DNA of 64,000 nucleotides from Undaria pinnatifida (GCA_012845835.1 JABAKD010000023.1:15992702-16056701), one strand, 5' to 3'; counted from the first letter of the stretch, positions 42,525-54,526 are shown. Notes: generated from the sequence alone by a model not told the origin. Made by a program: numbers and translations.

Positions 42525-42960
42525 GAAAATATTATCACCGGGTGTGGTATCCTGTGGGGGGTGTGGTATCTTGTGTAGCCCCGGTGATAAGAGTGCTGGT
42601 CGCGGCGGCCCCCAGGAGGTGTGATGAACCAGGGGGTGTGATAGCACGTCCGACCACCCACAGGGTACGTTTGGGGGTGTGATAAATGTGGGGGTGTGCT
42701 AAACCAGGGGGTGTGATAGCACGTCTGAACACCCACAGGGTGTGTTCGGGGGTGTGATAAACCAGGGGGTGTGATAACCTCCGAACACCCACAGGTCGTG
42801 CTTGAGGGGGGATACCGAAACGCTCCTTGTATAGTTGAGCCGCTGCTGCCGCACACTTGAAGGGGTGTGGGATTCCGGGGAGGTGATACCTGTCCGAACG
42901 ACCGCACACACGGAAGGTTCTTGTGGGGACAAAATTCCTGAGCACATTACCTCGACAATG
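42525..42960. repeat. Repeat K array: GGGGTGTGATA motif with inverted ends
   Basis: The unit ATTATCACCGGGTGTGGTAT...GTAGCCCCGGTGATAA at 42531-42594 has inverted ends of about 12 bp. It is followed by about seven copies of CAGGGGGTGTGATA and ACACCCACAGGG words. Related copies lie at 46570-46730. Confidence 0.75.
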
Positions 42961-43323
42961 ACTGACCCCCCTCAAAGCCGAGTAAGCTCGAAAAAAAAAT
43001 GTCAGCTCTCTTGGCTTGATGGAGCATCAAAAAGTGGAAATTAAATCGAAGAAACCTCGCCCGATATGACGCGAGACGGCGCCACAGAGTGCGCCATCTG
43101 TCCTGCCCTCTTCAAAAACGTACCAGGCTGCTGCAACGGTATCTACATTGCTCGTGGGCACCACCAAAAGAGTCAAGCAAGGTCACGACCAAAAGTCCAA
43201 GACCACGAAACACAACGTTGCACTTTACGCGGCTAAGAAAACAACAAACAAAAGAGAAACGCGAGGAAACATGAGAAGGACAACACCAATCATTTTCTCA
43301 ACACCAGCATCGCTGTCGATGCC

Positions 43324-45638
43324 TCACAGCCCCTCGCCCTCGTCATCGCTGATATCCACCACCAGCACGCCCGTGTCGTCGTCGTCGTTGATTTCCAGCA
43401 CCTCCAGCAAGTTGCCGGTTCCCGACGACGAGTTTGCCATGTCCGCACCGGCCGATGGCGCGTCGAGGGGCTCCCCCTGGGCGTTGGAGCCAAGCTCCTC
43501 GTTGGCCCAGGCCTCGACCTCCGACCCGTCGAAGGGAAGCAGCAGGCCAGCCTTCCTCTAGCTCGAGCGGATCTCATCCGCGGTCAAGGCATCCCACGCC
43601 TTCTTCACCCACTGTGCCCCCAACCCCCGCGAAGGGGCCTCCGGGTAGCCGCGTTCGTCGTGCTTGGCGTCCTTGGAAGCCATGTGGTCGTCGTACAACT
43701 TGGACAGGTTTCCCTTGAAAAGCTTGTTGACGAGGCCATCGCACGGCTGAAGCTTGGGAGTCAGGCCTCCCGGGATGTGAAACAGCGTCGTTTTGGACTC
43801 TGCCATCGCCTCCTTGGACGCGTCCGTCTTGTGGACGGTGTAGTCGTCCCACGCAAGCAGGGTGTCAAGCTGACGGTAGCCGCCCAGGCGGCCCTGCCGC
43901 CCCGGGCGCTGGTTCCACACCTGCGGCACTCACACGTCGTCGAACACCCGCTGGGAGTGCCATCCCTTCGGGTCCACGGCGTAGGCAACACCTCGGGGGT
44001 ACGGGCAGCCCTTCTTGTCCTTGTAGTTCTTGAACTCGCGCTCGATGCTGTTGGCGGCAGGGGGCTTCCTTTCGGCGTGGGCTGGCCCTTGAAGATGAGG
44101 AGGGGCGGCAGCTTGCTGCCGTCCGCGAACACCGTCAGGACCGACGTGATGCGCATCTTCTCCTTGCCACCGGTTTTGACAGCAACCTCCGACTCCCCGG
44201 TGTTCTGCGAGGTTCCGTAGAGCAGGGAAAAGCGACGGCAACGTGGGGTTTGTAGAAACGATTTTTTTGTCAAGATTCGGAAAGTGACAGCAGTGGTCGT
44301 AAGAAAACATCACCAAAATCCGCGGAGACCAGGACACGAAGCAAAACACGGAGACTACGTACATGTAGGTAAATACCCCATCACAAAAAATAGGTGGCCC
44401 GAGAAATCGTTGACGCATGAAAAAACAGGAACTGCTACATCTTACCCAGTAGGAGCGAAACGAGGACAACATTATACTCAACGTGCACAGTGTCCTTCCC
44501 CGGGCTCTCGAACCACGTAGGAGTTTAGTCCATGTTGCCGATCTGCGCCAAGGGGAACTTGGGCTTCGGCCCCGAAGGCACTCCAGCGCCACTCCCGCCC
44601 GCGCTGCCGCTCGCGCTGCCTCCCGCCCCTGCTGCAACCCCCAGGCATTCGACTCCGTCCGCAAGTTCTTGCGCGGAAGGCACGTCATACTTCAGCCTCC
44701 TCCACTCCTTGATGGCCTGCCTGGCCACGGTCCAGCCGGAAGGGAGCTTCTGGCCTTGACGGGTGACGGCTCGCAAAGAAAAGCGGTACTCCCGGAGAAA
44801 CCTTTTGCACCACGCCGTCTGCCTCTTCTTGTACCTGACGTTGCCCTGGAGGTCGGATGCCGGCGGCCTCACCCCGAAGAAGGTCGGGTTGAGCTTGTTG
44901 GCCTTGTTCTTGATCATCCTCGTCGAAACACGGGCAGAGATGCCCTCAGAACGCAGGTCATTTATCCAGTCCACGATCTCACGCTCGGCCTCCACGTCCG
45001 TCCTCACTCGTCCAGTGTTCAGCGACATGCGGTTGTTGGCCTTCTTCCTGCCCTTCCGTCCCTTGAGCTTGTCCTCCTGCGCAAGCGCGGCTTCGTACTT
45101 GGCGATGTCCCTGACCCACGCCGCCAACGTAGCCTTGTCGGGAATCCCCAGGGCTGTGCTGGCGTAAGATATTCCGACCGTGCCGTCCGGCCCTTGCGCC
45201 CCCTTGACGCGTTTCTTCGAGTACCTCACAGCATTCACCGTGAAGCCCAGAGGGTAGCGCTTCCTTTGGCTTCCACCACCGAGGTCGGGAATCGGGAAGT
45301 CCGGCGGCTCCAACTCTAGCTGCCCTTTCTTCCTCTTGCCCTTGTTCTGCGCCGGCGTACCGAAGAGAACGTCGCCGAGCCCATCTCCCCACTCTGTCTC
45401 TCCGGGAAACATGATGTCCCCGGACGAGCCATCGTTGGCCACCGTTGCTCCTGGCGCTGGTGCTGGAGCTGTTGCTGGAGCCGATGCTGGACCTGGTGCC
45501 GCTGGTGCCGGTGCTGAAGCCGGCGCTGGAGCCGATGCTGGAGCTGGTGCCGCTGGTGTCGGTGCTGGAGTCGGTGCTGGTGCTGGAGCTGGTGACGGTG
45601 CTGCTCCAGATAGAGGCGCCCCTGGCTTGCCGCCAGCC
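43324..45638 (-). pseudogene. Pogo-like (Tc1/mariner superfamily) DDE transposase, inactivated
   Basis: This is a decayed cut-and-paste transposase. Exon 1 (45638-44483) follows a pyrimidine-rich splice acceptor (TCTCTTCTAG). It encodes a Pro/Ala-rich N-terminus, an HTH-like part (GISYASTALGIPDKATLAAW), a CENP-B-type HTH (EREIVDWINDLRSEGISARV), and the start of the DDE domain, where the first Asp sits in GNMD at about 44528. A GT-AG intron (44482-44205) then joins in frame to AVKTGGKEKMRITSVL and LPPLLIFKG. The second and third catalytic Asp are visible in LLAWDDYTVHKTD (about 43850-43815) and LQPCDGLVNKLFKG (about 43750-43710), followed by an acidic tail. Inactivating changes: TAA at 44525-44527 directly after GNMD, a frameshift near 44080, TGA at 43930-43932, and TAG at 43558-43560. 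The upstream first exon was not identified. Confidence 0.85.
44205..44482 (-). other. Likely intron in the pogo-like relic
   Basis: The donor GTTGAG follows codon CAC (ends 44483) and the acceptor CCTCGCAG ends at 44205. Removing 278 nt joins DTVH to NTGESEVAVKTGG in phase, which matches the spacing expected for pogo-like DDE domains. Translation of the intron itself gives unrelated sequence. Confidence 0.6.
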
Positions 45639-46400
45639 CTAGAAGAGACAAACGGAGACAATCATGTCCGGGATGGCACGAAGCGGTCAATGTTAGAACG
45701 CACAAAAACATGTGTCGTGTGGGCAAAAACCAAATCATGCTTTCGCATAAAAATGTGCTGGATAATTTTGAATTATCAAGGGCACCGTTTCGAATTTTCG
45801 TAATGCCGTTTGCGGTTGAAAGTACCGTTGTGGTGCACGACACATGTGCAAAACAGGCCGCGGCTGCATCATAATCATAATCAGCCGCAACAAATCAGCG
45901 ATAATTTTACGACGAACACACATGATATTTCAAACATGTACATATAAAATTGGTAAATGCGGGGTGTCGTAGTAAAAAGTAAAAAAACATGTGCAAAGCA
46001 GGCGTCCCATCGAACATTGGAACATTCCTCATGTACGGTATGTATGCGAGCTGGAAAGAAAGCTGCTGCATTTCTGCAACATAAATCATACGCACACGAT
46101 TTTCATCGTAAAATTACCTACTACGGTAACCGGCAACGTGTGGCCCAAAAAGCTAGAGGTACACAAGCAGCAGATTAAAAAAATGTCTACCGAAAAGAGT
46201 GGCGAAAAAAAAAAGAAAAGCTACACTCACAGCAACATCTGAAAAAATGTCTACCGCGAACGTGTGGCTAAAAAAAACGTGAAAAAAAAGTCGAACCCTG
46301 GAGTGCGGGTGGCGCAAAAAGCCAACCCACAATTCGGGTGATTGCACGTTTCGACACCAGACGCGGATCGATACTACGCCAAATCCACGAAGCACACACA
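45639..46400. other. Upstream flank of the pogo-like relic
   Basis: Probable intron or 5' region of the transposase gene. AT-rich with A-runs at 46200-46220 and 46270-46290. A local duplication occurs: AACATGTGCAAAGCAGGC at 45987 resembles ACATGTGCAAAACAGGCC at 45842. No other gene is visible. Confidence 0.35.
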
Positions 46401-46735
46401 AATTTCTCACTTGGATCGTTCTCCCGTGCCGACGGAAGTGTTGCGCCCCTGGTTTCCACACGGGGTGTTCCCCCCGCACACAAGGTGTGGTGTTGTGTGC
46501 CCACGCGGCAGATGTTCTATGACCCCGGTGGTATAAAGGAGGGGGCCCGTAAATGTATGAGGCGTAACTAAAATTATTACCGGGGTGTGGTATCTTGTGT
46601 AGCCCCGGTGGTAAATCGATGGTTGCAAAAATGCGCCCAAAATTATCACCGGGGTGTCGTATTCTGTGGGGAGTGTGGTATCTTACGTGGGTGTGTTATC
46701 TGGTGTAGTTTACGGTATGCTCTCGTTACCCCGGC
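46400..46735. repeat. Repeat K, second cluster
   Basis: ATTACCGGGGTGTGGTATCTTGTGTAGCCCCGGTGGTAA-like units (46573-46613) and ATTATCACCGGGGTGTCGTAT (46652) match the K unit at 42531. With the first cluster it brackets the pogo-like relic at roughly 0.4 and 0.9 kb, so K may form the subterminal part of that transposon or be separate insertions. Confidence 0.65.
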
Positions 46736-47009
46736 ATATAAGTGAACATTCATACATACGTAGCAACACACACCCTCTCCTCTTTGTGCGTGTTATTGCA
46801 TAATATTACGCACAAAGAAGGTGAAACGAAACGCATGTTGCGCTGTTACGTTTTAGTTTGGGCTAAACGGTCGCAAATTTCTTGTTTTCCGGGGCATATA
46901 ATCCCTACTCGTTGTACGTACCACAAATTTTATGTTGCTGTTTATTGTGTATACCCACCGCGATCGTAGATGTAGATGGGTGGACATGTCAGTTTTAATG
47001 TGAAGAACA
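46736..47009. other. Spacer between repeat K and the Copia LTR
   Basis: AT-rich, no gene. ATGTGAAGAACA at 46999-47010 is repeated at 52939-52950, just outside the other LTR, and may be residual flanking similarity. Confidence 0.3.
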
Positions 47010-47479
47010 TGTCGATATAATGTGGATTTGTGTGGAACCTGTGGGTGGCAGCCAGCAAGGACTGATCCAAGGGCTACAGTAAAACAGATGTCTGCGTGTG
47101 TGGGGGGATACCACAGCTGCAATAAACAAAGAGAACCAGAATGCTGGTTGAAGCACGATGTCTTGGTGTCTTCATTTCACATTTACAATAAATTAATCTC
47201 GATAATGCACCTGCGGTAACTCTCGTCCTGTGGCAATGTAGTAGAGCCGCAAGGTTGAGCTAGATGTCCCAACCAGGAGAAAAGATAGACGATGCACGTC
47301 GCAATCTCAGGGTACGCGGACAAAGAACTGAGGTCGATATCTGGCCAAGAACTATCCTCGTACGTATCTGAAAATACCCGTTACACAAAAATGCGGTACA
47401 ACCTAATTCATATGCGGTGCAATTTGAACCACTGAGATTCAACACATGTATAGAATATGTTATAGCGTAAGATCTGACA
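47010..47479 (-). repeat. Copia 3' LTR
   Basis: Matches 52441-52906. Its outer end (minus-strand 3' end) lies near CACATTATATCGACA, and its inner end begins TGTCAGATCTTACG at 47479 on the minus strand. The two LTRs differ at roughly one site in ten by eye plus several indels, so the insertion is old. Confidence 0.88.
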
Positions 47480-47937
47480 CGCCCCTAGCTGAACAGAATC
47501 GCGGCATGGGTAATCGCAAAACACGTATGAATAGTAGGAACAAGTAATGCTAATCGTAAACATAAAAATAACAATGAACAAAGGTCCCGGCAAGCGCCCG
47601 ACATCACCAGAAATTCCTACCCCTCGCTATATCTCAGGGTTGCTGTCGTGGTGAACGTCGCTAGCATTTTGTACAACAAAGACCAATTAATCAGAACCTG
47701 TACTTCAGAAACTCATGTCGGAGTGTATCTGGTATAAATCGCAAATAACGAAGACTTGAAATTCGTGTGTATGAGCACAAAATCTGCACCATAAACAATC
47801 GTTGAACATACAGCGCATACAAAATCTATAAAACAACCAACACACTTCCCTCAATACAAGTGATGATGCAAATGTTGAAGATGATCTCTGGCAAAGTAGC
47901 GCAAGAAGTGAAATTGGTTATCTTGCCCAGGATGGCC

Positions 47938-48470
47938 TTAAACTTCCGGTAGTCCAACATTTTGGTGAAAATGTCGGCCGGCTGATCTGTTGTATTGACA
48001 TGAGATACGATTATTTTTGTTCAATGCAACCAACTCGCGTAGAAAATGGTATCTCGTACAAATGTGTTTGGCCCTTGACGAGAATACTGTAGTACCTGAT
48101 AGCTGGAGAGCTCCCATGTTGTCCTCGTACGTTTGCGCAGGAGAAAACCGAGGAAACGTTGATTCGCTCAACAAATCAGACAGACATACGGCTTCTTGGC
48201 CCGCGTATGCTAGTGCGATATTCTCCGATTCGCATGACGAAAGAGCAACCGCTGCTTGTTTCTTCGAGCTCCACGTCACTGGTCCTCGTGCGAACACGCA
48301 CAAGTAACCTGAAACGGAGGGATAATTGTTGGGATCGTCGCCGTGGCTAGCATCTGGGCATCCGTGAAGGGAAAATACTTCGAGTACCTCACACAGAGAT
48401 CCGGCGTTCCCTTATGGTGTCTGAGCACCCTCTTCTCGGCCACCATATCTTCATCCCTCGGATTGCTCAT
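47938..48470 (-). pseudogene. Copia RNase H region
   Basis: On the minus strand: EKRVLRHHKGTPDLCVRYS (end of the RT connection; 48430-48370), then after a frame change GPVTWSSKKQAAVALSSCES and ENIALAYAGQEAVCLSDLL with downstream EDNMGALQLSG and RAKHICTRYHFLRELV (48300-48010). These are characteristic Ty1/Copia RNase H landmarks. The end of the frame after KNNRISCQYN is altered, and the region 47480-47937 up to the LTR has no frame. Confidence 0.85.
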
Positions 48471-48487
48471 CGACCGAGTTAGCTACA

Positions 48488-49446
48488 TTACGGAGGAGGT
48501 AATGTCCCAGCGTGTACACGTAGATAAATGTATTTGACTTCGCATACCTTTTGGTAAATCTGCTTATTGCTATCGTCCAGCAGAGTTTCGAGTTTTAGGT
48601 CCAGGGGTTTTCCAGTGCCCGGTGTGCTTACCGATCTGCTGTCGACAAATCCGTATCGCTGGAGAAATGCGTTGACATATGTTCCTTGATTAATGTCTAG
48701 AGTGCCTTTCAGACGATCACGGGACACATGCATTCCTAACAGTGAGGAAACATCTCGCAGGTCCTTCATTGCGAATTTGGTCACCAGGAATGCCTTGGTC
48801 TTGGTAATACCTGCTTCTGACGATCCGGTAACGAGTGAGTCGTCGACTTATAACACAATGAACACTTTTGACGAGCTGCAATCCTTGACGTAGGCACAGG
48901 GATAGCACATGCAAGCGTTGAATACTTCGGTGATAAGTTCATGTTCGATAGTTCCATGCCAATTGCGGGGTGACTGCTTGAGTCCGTACAAGCTCTTCTT
49001 CAGCTTGCAGCCAGATGGTTGTCCGTTCAGGTCTAGTTTTTTAAAACCGACCGGTTGTTTGACGTTATCTCTTCCTTCGTCTCACTCTGAAGAAATGCAG
49101 TCTAGACATCAAGCTGAATCACGTTTCAGTCGTAGCTGGCATTGATGGCCAACGCAATGCGGACACTTGGGATGCGACAGACGGGAACGTACGTACTTCA
49201 AACGTCTGTTTCGGCTACGTGAGAAAAACCTTGTGCACAGAATCGAGACTTGAAAAAAACGTCAGACTTAACCTTAAACACCCACATTGAACCATATTCT
49301 TGCGCTCCTTCGGCGCGGGAACCAATTCGTAGACGTCGTGCTTGGACATGCTTGCGAGCCCCCTTCCCATTGATGCTTGCCACTCCAGAGCTTGCGCTGA
49401 CGCCATGGCTTTCCTGTGGTTTCTTGGCGCGGATGAGGCTTTGCAC
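48488..49446 (-). pseudogene. Copia reverse transcriptase region
   Basis: Pieces in order on the minus strand: EWQASMGRGLASMSKHDVYE with LVPAPKERKN (49390-49300), FKVKSDVFFKSRFCAQGFSH (49280-49215), a heavily stopped stretch at 49200-48790 that still contains AINASYD and QLDV-type remnants, and FAMKDLRDVSSLLGMHVSRD with YVNAFLQRYGFVDSRSVSTP (48775-48600). The catalytic YVDD motif is not intact. Many frameshifts and stops make this non-functional. Confidence 0.85.
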
Positions 49447-49566
49447 GCGTTTGGCGTGTCAAGGAGCGGATGGCCGATAACATATGCGTAGTCGAGAGTA
49501 GACGGATAAAATCGCTGCTACGTTGGCCGATGCGGGCCCCTTGTTATAGTCTCCGAGTTGCCCGCG

Positions 49567-50728
49567 CTATTTGTTTTGCTTTTTCCGCTTCGCTTGGTCC
49601 ACTGTCAATATTGCTATCCCTTTCCTCGTCGACGTCATTATCACTTTCCTCCTCGACGCTTCTCGTTGTTCCCCCATTCTGGCTTTCACCGCTGTCCGGT
49701 TCGGTATCGGCTTCTGTTTCCGGCATCTCTTGGGTACCAATGAGGTAGATGACTCCAGATCGAGAAAGGTGTCATCATTGCCGTCGTTGTGATCGTGGTC
49801 GAAAGCGTTAAGTTCAGCAGGAAGAGCCTCGATGAATGTTACATTTCGGGACTCGGCGATCTTGGTCCCAGACTCCCAAATCCGGTATGTCTTTGAATCT
49901 TTCCCGTACCCTACCATGTGCCCTTCCCATGCCTTCATGGTTAGCTTCTTGACGTATCGCGCTTCATGCACGAACACTCGGGCACGAAAAGTTTAAAGGT
50001 GCTGAAGTTGCGGGGCTATTCCACCGTTCGACATCGAGAAAGGCGTTTTCCCTCCCAGCGGAGTGGACGGGACACGATTTGCCTGGTAAACTGCCTTGCG
50101 GAAGGCCTCCTGCCATGGATATTTTTGGAACACCTGACTCTGCCAGAAAATATGTGGTCATGTTCCATAGAGACGCCCACTCACGTTCTGAAATGCCTTT
50201 TTGCTGCGGTGTATCCGTTGCCGCAAATTGCTGCTTGATTCCGGTCTGTAGGCAGTGCTATTGATATTTTATCCCGGTGTACTCGCCCCCACGGTCCGAG
50301 CGAAGACGCTGAAATCGATGCCCACAAGGAATCACCACGTCTCGGGTGTAATTGATTTAGGCGTCTATAGCCTCGTGTGTCTTACACAGAAAGTACACCG
50401 ACTTTAGGCGCGTATGTTTGTCAGCGAATTTGTCCACATAGCAATTGCCTGCTCCGGATGCTGGGCTTGTAGGTCCGGATAGGTCTGTGTACAACAGCTC
50501 TAGAGGCTGCGTGACTTCAATACGTGCCACCTGCGGGTGGTTCTGCTGCTTGCTCCTCGCTAGGGTGCATGTATCGCAGTCTGAGACGGAAAAATCTGTG
50601 CCCTTCGCAACCATTCCTTTACCTTTTTTTTCCGCGAGTTTCTTAACACTTTTAGCGTTAATGTGGCCTAGAGGACGTTTCTCCAACGTTGGCATATTCG
50701 CTCGGCAGTTCCGGTAGGATTGCGTCAA
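49567..50728 (-). pseudogene. Copia integrase region
   Basis: The zinc-binding GAG-pre-integrase part, RPLGHINAKSVKKLAEKKG and SDCDTCTLARSKQQNHPQ, leads into the integrase core start LELLYTDLSGPTSPAS (50680-50430). Core remnants continue at 50240-50100 (ATTYFLAESGVPKIS-type). The integrase C-terminal domain is FVHEARYVKKLTMKAWEGHM with VGYGKDSKTYRIWESGTKI (49975-49870), followed by a charged linker to 49567. At least three frame changes separate the pieces. Confidence 0.85.
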
Positions 50729-52370
50729 GAAATACCAGGTGGAGGTTATGGTCGGCTCTTAAAGGGAAGCGTTCTCCCTTGGCTCTCAGCGCAGGAAACG
50801 CAGATATTTTTTGTCTACCCCGTTTGCTAACGCGGCTGACGAAGATAGCAGATTGCGTCCAAGGCCAGGTACCAACATAACAGACACATTCACCTCTCGT
50901 TGTTTGCCTGCAGTGTTCTCGACACCTTTTGTGAGCTTCGCCGTTCCGGTGGCTAACAACTCGTGCGATCCGGCTTCGTAAACATTTTTTGGTGGTTGAA
51001 ACGCCTGGTATTCGCAAAGTTGCTGGTCTGGTTTGGAATGATCTCGGGGTCGACCATATGAGATGAATAGCCGCCGTCGACCAGTAGTTGTTGCTCGCGT
51101 TTCTTAACGGACGAAAATGATCACTTGCCACGAAGGTAAATGAACAAGTCTCTGTGGCAGGGGAAATGCAGAAACAGGGGGTAGATTGAGGGGTTGCCTG
51201 CTGAGCCATGCGCTCATTTTCTGAATGTGACCGCGTCTTGTAAAGGGAGTACCACTTGGTGGTGGTGTCTCCAGGGAGAGTTTTTTTAGCCGGACATTTG
51301 TTGGCACAGTTACCCTTCACCTTGCAGTTGTGACAGACAACTTCGCTCATGTCTCGTTTTTTGCCCGAGTGCTTTGCCGTAGTGGTCGTTGTCATAGCTG
51401 CCTCCCTTCGATATCCGTGTAGAGGGTTTGTCTTAGCTTTCTTGGGCAAAATATCGTTTGCATACGCTTCTCGTAGCATTTTGTTCACCATGGTCAAGTC
51501 TAGCGACTGCATAGTGCGCAGCTGGTTCAACGTGGGAATATACTCGGCTGACAGTCCCGACAAGGTATTCGCTTTTAGTTGAGAGTCATCTATTGTGCAA
51601 ACAACCTGCTGTAGTTGTAGTTTCAGGCGATACAGTCTTGCAAAATAAACGTCAGGATCCTCGCCAGACTGGAGGGTGCAGCTCTGCATTTCTGGCAGTA
51701 GGCTACGTACCCGCGCTTCCGACCTGCCCTCGTACCTGTTGCGTAGGAGATTTATGCCTCCTGACCGTTGCCGCGGGCTCCACTGCCGTCGACCGGACGG
51801 AGTTGTTGAAGCAAACTGTGTGCAACATTCTTGCGCGTATGATATAATATTCGAAACAATTCGTCGTTTTCGCGATCCACGGCTCACATGCAGGGTTCTT
51901 CTTCATGAAACTTGTTCCTGGTGCACTTCCCGTTATAACTTAAAATCTTCCTCGGAACCCCAAGGGCTTTGGCAAGGTAAGGTCCATATATCCGACCACA
52001 AAAGCTGCGGTCGGTGCAGCAGGCGTTACTGGCCCTGCGAGTTCTGCTGCTGCTCGTGCGATATCCTGACTTGCGCTCCATTGGGCCTCTCTCCCGGCAT
52101 TCCTCTCCATTCCTCGGGAATGGGCTGTGCCTCGTAAATCGGTCGTCGGAGCTCTGAATACACTGGAACTACTGTCGTGTCATTTTGCACGTACTTCTTT
52201 GGCCGCGCTTGGCCTTGCAATATGTCCCGTAGAGAAGTGCTGTGGAAGAAAAGGATGTCATCCAGTTTTTCCTTGTAGTCTACCCAGTGTGCCTGTTCAC
52301 CGCTAAATCTGGGTGCATCTCGTAGGATATGCGTTCGACTAAATTCCGTCGGTTTTCAGCCATTTTTGGA
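50729..52370 (-). pseudogene. Copia gag and protease region
   Basis: Gag begins MAENRRNLVERISYEMHPDL (52362) and shifts frame into HWVDYKEKLDDILFFHSTSL (about 52290). It continues through EDPDVYFARLYRLKLQLQQV (about 51660) to a CCHC-like knuckle CHNCKVKGNCANKC at about 51338-51297, where N replaces the usual H. The protease motif reads DGGYSSHMVDPE near 51080-51045 (DSG type with G in the second position). It is followed by ELLATGTAKLTKGV and VPGLGRNLLSSSAALANG (50960-50810). Stops and frame changes throughout make it non-functional. Confidence 0.85.
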
Positions 52371-52440
52371 AATAACAATGAACAAGAAGAGAGAGGACAA
52401 ATAAACTTAGGGTCCTCGCGTAATACGAGATCTCGCAACC

Positions 52441-52906
52441 TGTGGATATAATGTGGATCTGTGGGACCTGTGTGTAGCAGCCAGCAAGGACTGATCCAAG
52501 TGCTACAGTAAAACAGATGTCTGCGTGTGTGGGTGGATACCACAGCTGCAATCAAGGAGAACCAGAATTCTGGTTAAAGCACGAAGACCAGATGTCTTGA
52601 CTTCACTTTTATAATAAATTAATCTCGTTGATATACCTGCGGTAACGCTCGTCCTGTGTCAATGCAGTAGAGCCGCAAGGTAGAGCTAAACGTCCCAACC
52701 AGGAGAAAAAGGTAGACGATGCACGTCGCAATCTCAGGGTACGCGGACAAAGAACCGAGGTCGATACCCGACCAAGAACTATACCCGTAGGTATCTGAAA
52801 ATACCCGTTACACAAAAATGCGGTACAATCTAATCCAAATGCGGTGCATTTTGAACCACTGATATTCAACACATGTATAGAATATGTTATAGCGTAACAT
52901 CTGACA
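52441..52906 (-). repeat. Copia 5' LTR
   Basis: Starts on the minus strand with TGTCAGATGTTACGC at 52906 and ends with ATTATATCCACA at 52441, giving TG...CA termini. The adjacent primer-binding position reads GGTTGCGAGATCTCG, which is not the common TGG-initial site. The outer flanks show no exact 5 bp duplication (GAACA against GAGCG). Confidence 0.88.
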
Positions 52907-52994
52907 GAGCGCATGTGTGAAACCATTATACGAGTTTGATGTGAAGAACACCCGTATGATGCGTACGTATGAATGCTTTCCTACCTATATCGCC

Positions 52995-53152
<158 letters not shown>

Positions 53153-53199
53153 TACACGAGCACATGGCGAATCTCAAGCGATTTCACTGCCCTTTTTTT

Positions 53200-53480
53200 T
53201 CACACTTGTACTTTCCAACTTCTGAACAAGCCGTGGTCACAGGTGTCATCCCTTCTTCCCCCCGGTTCTTGCCCTCAGTTTTTATCGCGCATAGGGTTCA
53301 GCAATCCTACTGCTCGTCGATGTTTCATCGAGTGTTGCTACCTCACGCTCTCACGCTTTCCGGAAGTCAATTTGTGCACAGGATAAAGTCCCTACGAACT
53401 GATACGAGTATGCACTCGCGGGGACTCGAACTCACGAAGCTGACCTATAACAGGCTCGAGGATAACCTGATATGCCACCG
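53200..53480 (-). mobile_element. SINE-A, copy 2
   Basis: Read on the minus strand: GGTGGCATATCAGGTTATCC, a B box GTGAGTTCGAGTCCCCG at about 53435-53419, AGCAACACTCGATGAAA, GCTGAACCCTATGCGCG and CCTGTGACCACGGCTTGTTC. It aligns along its full length with 2831-3110, except for a CATCGACGAG/AGTCAACGAG difference and a few indels. Confidence 0.8.
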
Positions 53481-54526
53481 GGCGACTCGGTATACCACCG
53501 CGACAGTGACGTTTGAATCGCCTAAACTGGCGGAGCGATTGCTGGGAGCATACAACATGCATACATACATACGCAGCAATGACACAAAACTATACACTAT
53601 GTGGCCGCAGCACACCCGAATTCTCCACTCTTAGCAAGACAAAAGCCAAACCAACCACCAACTGTACACGTCAGACTATAAGATGACTTGGTGGGGTTCC
53701 TACGGGCGTGGTGCGTCGTTTGAAGGCTTTACTGGGGAGCGCGACCCCGGTGAAAGACTTAATGTTTTCACTCCCCACCTATGGACCGTGTCCGGTATCT
53801 AGGTGGGTACGCATAGAGTGGATATCAGAGCAGCAGTAATAGCATAGGTTTACTCCTGCCTCTGCTATGATGCACGATCTTGATCTGCTACTTACAGTTT
53901 CATATGTATAACTGAGTCTTCCTTTTCTCGTCAATAGCGGTGTAAAGTTTCCGTACTACAGCCGCGATCACATCCACCCACGGAAGCAACAATCAACAAT
54001 GTGTCGCCGCATGCATTGCTCTGTTGTCAGCCCTATTGAAACATACCTGGTACCATGTAGTGGAGGGTAAATATGTTATAGGTTGTATTTCTCCTGCGAT
54101 GTGTGTGCTGTCTTCACATTGGTGTATCCGTATGAAATACCATCTCCTATGAATTATATCATACCAGGTATGGTTTAATGCGAAGACACTCTGGCTCTGC
54201 TCAGTATCGTCCGCTTGTATTTTGGAATAATCAACACACTGGTTTTCGAAGCATCCTTGCATTTTTTTGGTGAACGATCATGTGGAGTGACAAGACACAA
54301 ACGGGCAGCACAGCGACGGACAGGGCGCGAGCAGCAGACGTGCCCGCATGCTATCGAAGACCAGATGTGGGGATGTTTCCAAGTACAAGCCGACGCATGC
54401 TTCGCAGGATCCAGGTAGTGACGTACACGAGGTACTGCACTAGTATTAATGACATTAACTACGGAGTAATATCTTTTTGCGTCACATTCTCTTGAACACC
54501 TGTCGTTTGTTTTGTTATATATATAC
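53481..54526. other. Intergenic, no gene recognised
   Basis: Contains scattered CATACCAGGTATG and TACCTGGTACC palindromic words (about 54045 and 54165) but no gene. Confidence 0.3.

Noticed and set aside
42383-42907. 174-codon minus-strand frame through repeat K
   Set aside because: Internally repetitive HTPWF/PPG peptides reflect the GGGGTGTGATA repeat units rather than a protein.
44483-45319. Long plus-strand open frame (278 codons)
   Set aside because: It is antisense to exon 1 of the pogo-like transposase, whose motifs are clear on the minus strand. The plus frame is a compositional shadow of GC-rich coding sequence.
47005-52911. 5 bp target duplication for the Copia element
   Set aside because: The flanks GAACA and GAGCG do not match. 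The longer ATGTGAAGAACA similarity is not adjacent to both LTR ends.
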